This document shows, piece after piece, positions 8,847 to 10,778 of a stretch of 10,778 nt of DNA (position 1 is its first letter; each line of letters begins with the position of its first letter). This stretch comes from Caulobacter sp. (GTDB lineage Bacteria > Pseudomonadota > Alphaproteobacteria > Caulobacterales > Caulobacteraceae): NCBI GenBank assembly GCA_014378155.1, contig JACMOF010000080.1:1-10778 (forward strand), given 5' to 3'. The notes under the pieces are model-generated. The model saw only the letters and a program-made list of their open reading frames with translations. It was not told where the DNA came from and made no database searches. A program made the position numbers and the translations under genes.

Positions 8847-10133
8847 ATGATCCTCACCGCCATACTCGGCCTCGCGCCGATCATCGTCGTCCTGTTGGCG
8901 ATCTCAGCCCTGTTTTCGGCCGCCGAGACGTCGCTGACCGCCGCCTCGCGAGCTCGCATGCACCAGTTGGAGCGGGAGGGGGATCGTCCGGCCAAGCGGG
9001 TCAACAGGCTGCTGGCCGATCAGGAGACGATGATCGGGGCGGTGCTGCTGGGCAACAATCTGATCAACATCCTGGCCTCCGCCCTGACCACCCAGGTGCT
9101 GACCGCCGCGATCCCCGGACCCTGGGGCGTGGCGGCGGCGACCGGGGCGATGACGGTTCTGGTGCTGGTGTTCGCCGAGGTGCTGCCCAAGACCCTGGCG
9201 ATCCTGAAGTCCGACGACGTGGCGCGCTTCCTGTCGGGGCCCACCCTGCTGATGGTGCGGCTGTTTGGCCCGATCATCTACGCCATCCAGTGGATCGTGC
9301 GGCGGACGCTGCGGCTGTTCGGCGTCAAGCTGACCATGGAGGTCGACGTGCTGGCCGCCCACGAGGAGATTCGCGGCGCGGTCGAATACCATCACTCCGA
9401 AGGCGGGGTCGAAAGCGGCGACCGGCGGATGCTGGGCGGGGTGCTGGACCTGTCGGACATGGACGTCTCGGAGATCATGGTCCACCGCAAGTCGATCACC
9501 CTGATCGACGCCGACTTGCCGATCCGCGAGTTGGTGGCCGAGGCCCTGGAGGCCCAGCACACCCGCATCCCGCTCTATCGCGACAACGCCGACAACATTG
9601 TCGGCGTGCTGCACGCCCGCGACCTGCTGCGCGCCATGGCCGCCGCCAATGGCGACATCGACGCCATCGACGTGGCCACGATCCAGCGCGAGCCGTGGTT
9701 CATCCCCGACACGACGAACCTGAAGGACCAGCTCAACGCCTTCCTCAAGCGCCGAAGCCATTTCGCGCTGGTGGTCGACGAGTACGGCGCCCTCCAGGGC
9801 CTGGTGACCCTGGAGGACATCCTCGAGGAGATCGTCGGCGAGATCGAGGACGAGCATGACACCAAGGTCGAGGGTCTTCGTCCTCAGGCGGACGGTTCGG
9901 TGCATGTCGATGGCCACGTGACGGTGCGCGACCTCAACCGGGCCATGGATTGGCGGCTACCGGAAGGCGACGCCGTGACCATCGCCGGCCTGGTGATCCA
10001 CGAGGCCCAAACCATTCCCGAACCGGGGCAGATCTTCATCTTCCATCATCACCGCTTCCAGGTGCTGCGCCGTCAGCGTAACCAGGTCACCGGCCTGCGG
10101 ATCAGCGGTCGCTTGGAAGACGCGGTGCGCTAA
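8847..10133 (+). CDS. CNNM/CorC-type membrane protein with CBS pair (HlyC/CorC family)
   Basis: A 428-residue inner-membrane protein of the CNNM (DUF21) family, linked to Mg2+/Co2+ efflux or homeostasis; older annotations call it hemolysin-like. The membrane domain spans about residues 1-155, with hydrophobic segments near 3-25, 62-88, 93-113 and 131-152. Conserved sites include FSAAETSLTAASRARM (23-38), GNNLINI (69-75) and FAEVLPKTLA (109-118). A CBS pair follows at about 205-335: the first ends IVGVLHARDLL, the second VVDEYGALQGLVTLEDILEEIVGEI. The C-terminal CorC_HlyC domain covers about 345-425 (VTVRDLNRAMDW, DAVTIAGLV, HRFQVLRR). The order matches the full-length CorB/YfjD type rather than the soluble E. 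coli CorC. AGGAAGG (8836-8842) precedes the ATG. Its substrate is inferred from the family only. Confidence 0.93.
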   Translation: MILTAILGLAPIIVVLLAISALFSAAETSLTAASRARMHQLEREGDRPAKRVNRLLADQETMIGAVLLGNNLINILASALTTQVLTAAIPGPWGVAAATGAMTVLVLVFAEVLPKTLAILKSDDVARFLSGPTLLMVRLFGPIIYAIQWIVRRTLRLFGVKLTMEVDVLAAHEEIRGAVEYHHSEGGVESGDRRMLGGVLDLSDMDVSEIMVHRKSITLIDADLPIRELVAEALEAQHTRIPLYRDNADNIVGVLHARDLLRAMAAANGDIDAIDVATIQREPWFIPDTTNLKDQLNAFLKRRSHFALVVDEYGALQGLVTLEDILEEIVGEIEDEHDTKVEGLRPQADGSVHVDGHVTVRDLNRAMDWRLPEGDAVTIAGLVIHEAQTIPEPGQIFIFHHHRFQVLRRQRNQVTGLRISGRLEDAVR

Positions 10134-10179
10134 AGTGATGTCGCGGTCTTGACCCACTGCCTCTCCTGATCGACAGCAA

Positions 10180-10196
10180 TGCTTCGATGGGAAGCA
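10180..10196 (+). terminator. small hairpin downstream of the CNNM gene
   Basis: TGCTTC (10180-10185) and GAAGCA (10191-10196) form a 6-bp stem with a 5-nt loop, 46 nt past the stop codon. No T-run follows on the plus strand, so it is only a candidate 3'-end structure. Confidence 0.25.
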
Positions 10197-10210
10197 ACTC
10201 CCGCCGGGCC

Positions 10211-10228
10211 AAAAGTCGGATGCCCGAC
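10211..10228 (-). terminator. terminator-like hairpin with T-run on the minus strand
   Basis: Read on the minus strand, GTCGG (10228-10224), loop GCAT, CCGAC (10219-10215) is followed at once by TTTT (10214-10211). This is the only stem plus T-run I found in the gap. The 5-bp stem is short. It faces away from the CNNM gene, so if real it ends a transcript coming from the right, where no gene is otherwise known. Confidence 0.33.
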
Positions 10229-10250
10229 CTAACTGATTGATTTCCTGAGC

Positions 10251-10315
10251 AGTTCCAGACGAATCCGTTTGAACTCACGCCCTTCGCGGGCGCAGGATTA
10301 CTCCAGCAAGGAACT
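10251..10315. other. nested inverted repeats, possible structured RNA
   Basis: Three helices nest in 65 nt: AGTTCC (10251-10256) with GGAACT (10310-10315); AATCC (10262-10266) with GGATT (10295-10299); and CGCCC (10278-10282) with GGGCG (10288-10292), closing a 5-nt loop. They are separated by uneven internal loops, so either strand could fold into one long imperfect hairpin. On the minus strand it is followed about 22 nt later by the stem plus T-run at 10228-10211, which makes a small RNA on that strand the more natural reading. No known RNA family was recognised. Confidence 0.3.
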
Positions 10316-10499
10316 TTCACCTTGACGATATGTCACCGGCGCGCTGGGTGTAATGCGCAGGGCGTGACGGGGGTTAGACAGCTTGGCCAAGGCGATGGGC
10401 CACGTCCGAGGGGGCGGGATCGAGGACACAGGTGACCTGGCCCTGAAGATCCAGGATCGCCGTTTGCTGACCCCGACCCAAACCGGACGCTGCGGCCCC

Positions 10500-10530
10500 G
10501 CACCCCTCTGCCGCCGCGCCCCTCTGCCGC
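10500..10530. repeat. two-copy tandem repeat, 16-bp period
   Basis: GCACCCCTCTGCCGC (10500-10514) is repeated as GCGCCCCTCTGCCGC (10516-10530), with one mismatch in 15 bases. A 6-bp hairpin, GCCGTC/GGCGGC with one G-U pair and CGAT loop (10543-10558), lies just to its right. Confidence 0.6.
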
Positions 10531-10602
10531 TGCACTGCGGTCGCCGTCCGATGGCGGCAAAGCGGCCTCGCCCGCGAACTGTCCGCTGAAATCAATCTGG
10601 CC

Positions 10603-10637
10603 TATGATAGCCTTGACGTCATAAGCACCACGATATC
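10603..10637 (+). promoter_or_regulatory. putative promoter and operator-like palindrome of the response regulator
   Basis: TTGACGT (10613-10619) and, after 10 nt, ACGATATC (10630-10637) fit the Caulobacter housekeeping promoter pattern (five of seven fixed -10 positions). Transcription would start near 10644, giving a leader of about 20 nt containing GGAG (10653-10656). Two symmetric sequences overlap the -35: the perfect palindrome TGACGTCA (10614-10621), and TATGA (10603-10607) with TCATA (10619-10623). Either could be a regulator site. Confidence 0.42.
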
Positions 10638-10665
10638 GCCGATCCGTGCTCTGGAGCCTTGAAAA

Positions 10666-10778
10666 ATGAAGACCCTCGCCGCCCTTAGAGTCTTGGTGGT
10701 CGAAGACGAGGCTCTGGTCTCCATGCTTGTGGAGGACATGCTGAGCGACCTTGGCTGCGTGGTCGTCGGCCCCGCCGC
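10666..10778 (+). CDS. response regulator receiver domain, N-terminal 37 residues (runs off right edge)
   Basis: The frame starts [20 protein letters not shown] and continues [17 protein letters not shown] to the window edge. RVLVVEDE is the first beta strand of a CheY-like receiver; Glu13 and Asp14 form part of the acidic Mg2+ pocket. The phosphorylated aspartate (expected near residue 58), the conserved Thr/Ser and Lys, and any output domain lie outside. [16 protein letters not shown] resembles single-domain regulators common in alphaproteobacteria. The Caulobacter stress-response regulator MrrA is one member of that broad class, but identity cannot be judged from 37 residues. GGAG (10653-10656) lies nine bases before the ATG. 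No partner kinase is seen. Confidence 0.88.
   Translation, partial: MKTLAALRVLVVEDEALVSMLVEDMLSDLGCVVVGPA

Larger units (their letters stand above)
10134..10665. other. 532-nt gene-free region with inverted repeats
   Basis: No convincing protein gene, tRNA or rRNA is seen on either strand. The left part (to about 10320) is visibly less GC-rich than its surroundings and holds several short hairpins. The right part is very GC-rich with a short tandem repeat, then an AT-richer promoter-like stretch before the response regulator. A minus-strand frame at 10595-10374 (TTG start, TAA stop) ends in protein-like sequence (QQTAILDLQGQVTCVLDPAP) but has only modest third-position GC, no ribosome site and a low-complexity first half. 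I treat it as unproven, perhaps a gene remnant. Confidence 0.6.

Noticed and set aside
8555..9859. A 434-codon plus-strand frame spanning the propeller/CNNM junction
   Set aside because: It overlaps two well-supported genes in another frame and reads as Arg/Gly-rich low-complexity sequence.
8904..9917. Long minus-strand frame opposite the CNNM gene
   Set aside because: Gln/Asp/Val-rich shadow without domains; the sense frame carries DUF21, CBS and CorC_HlyC features.
10102..10320. A minus-strand frame of 72 codons starting at GTG
   Set aside because: It overlaps the end of the CNNM gene, has no ribosome site, and its composition (many Ser, Arg, Asn) is not like the neighbouring proteins. 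The RNA-structure reading fits this stretch better.
10310..10335. GGAAC as the -35 of a general-stress ECF sigma promoter
   Set aside because: No CGTT-like -10 lies 16-17 nt downstream; the GGAAC is explained by the inverted repeat.

Overview
The window looks like chromosome of an alphaproteobacterium of the Caulobacteraceae (Caulobacter or a close relative). The evidence is very high G+C with strong third-position bias, the order xerD / exported hypothetical / aroK-aroB / CNNM-CBS protein that I associate with Caulobacter, and promoter-like sites fitting the Caulobacter housekeeping pattern (TTGACGS, 10-14 nt spacer, GCTANAWC). The genus is an inference; no rRNA or other marker is present.

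Layout, left to right. (1) 1-1819, minus strand: the N-terminal part of an aldo/keto reductase running off the left edge, preceded by a class I/II PLP aminotransferase. (2) 1955-2428, plus: a small VOC/PhnB-like protein, converging on the next block; both stop codons lie in one short hairpin. (3) 5074-2444, minus: a probable three-gene operon of an exported alanine-rich protein of unknown function, xerD (coupled by an ATGA overlap) and a short YjdM/PhnA-type protein. (4) 5195-6882, plus: aroK and aroB, overlapping by GTGA, giving shikimate-pathway steps 5 and 2. Between blocks 3 and 4 is a 120-bp divergent promoter region. (5) 6958-8751, plus: an exported protein with twelve PD40 (TolB-type) motifs, probably a double six-bladed propeller. 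(6) 8847-10133, plus: a CNNM/CorC-type membrane protein with paired CBS domains and a C-terminal CorC_HlyC domain. (7) 10134-10665: about 530 nt with no convincing gene but with nested inverted repeats, a terminator-like hairpin on the minus strand, a short tandem repeat and a promoter-like site. (8) 10666-end, plus: the start of a response-regulator receiver domain.

Most of the window is housekeeping: aromatic amino acid/chorismate precursor synthesis, chromosome dimer resolution, divalent-cation transport and PLP metabolism. I found no tRNA, rRNA, CRISPR array, insertion sequence or phage gene, and nothing that I can defend as a new multi-gene system. The parts most worth a second look are the structured gene-free region before the response regulator, the twelve-motif exported propeller lying between aroB and the CNNM gene, and the unknown exported protein translationally coupled to xerD.
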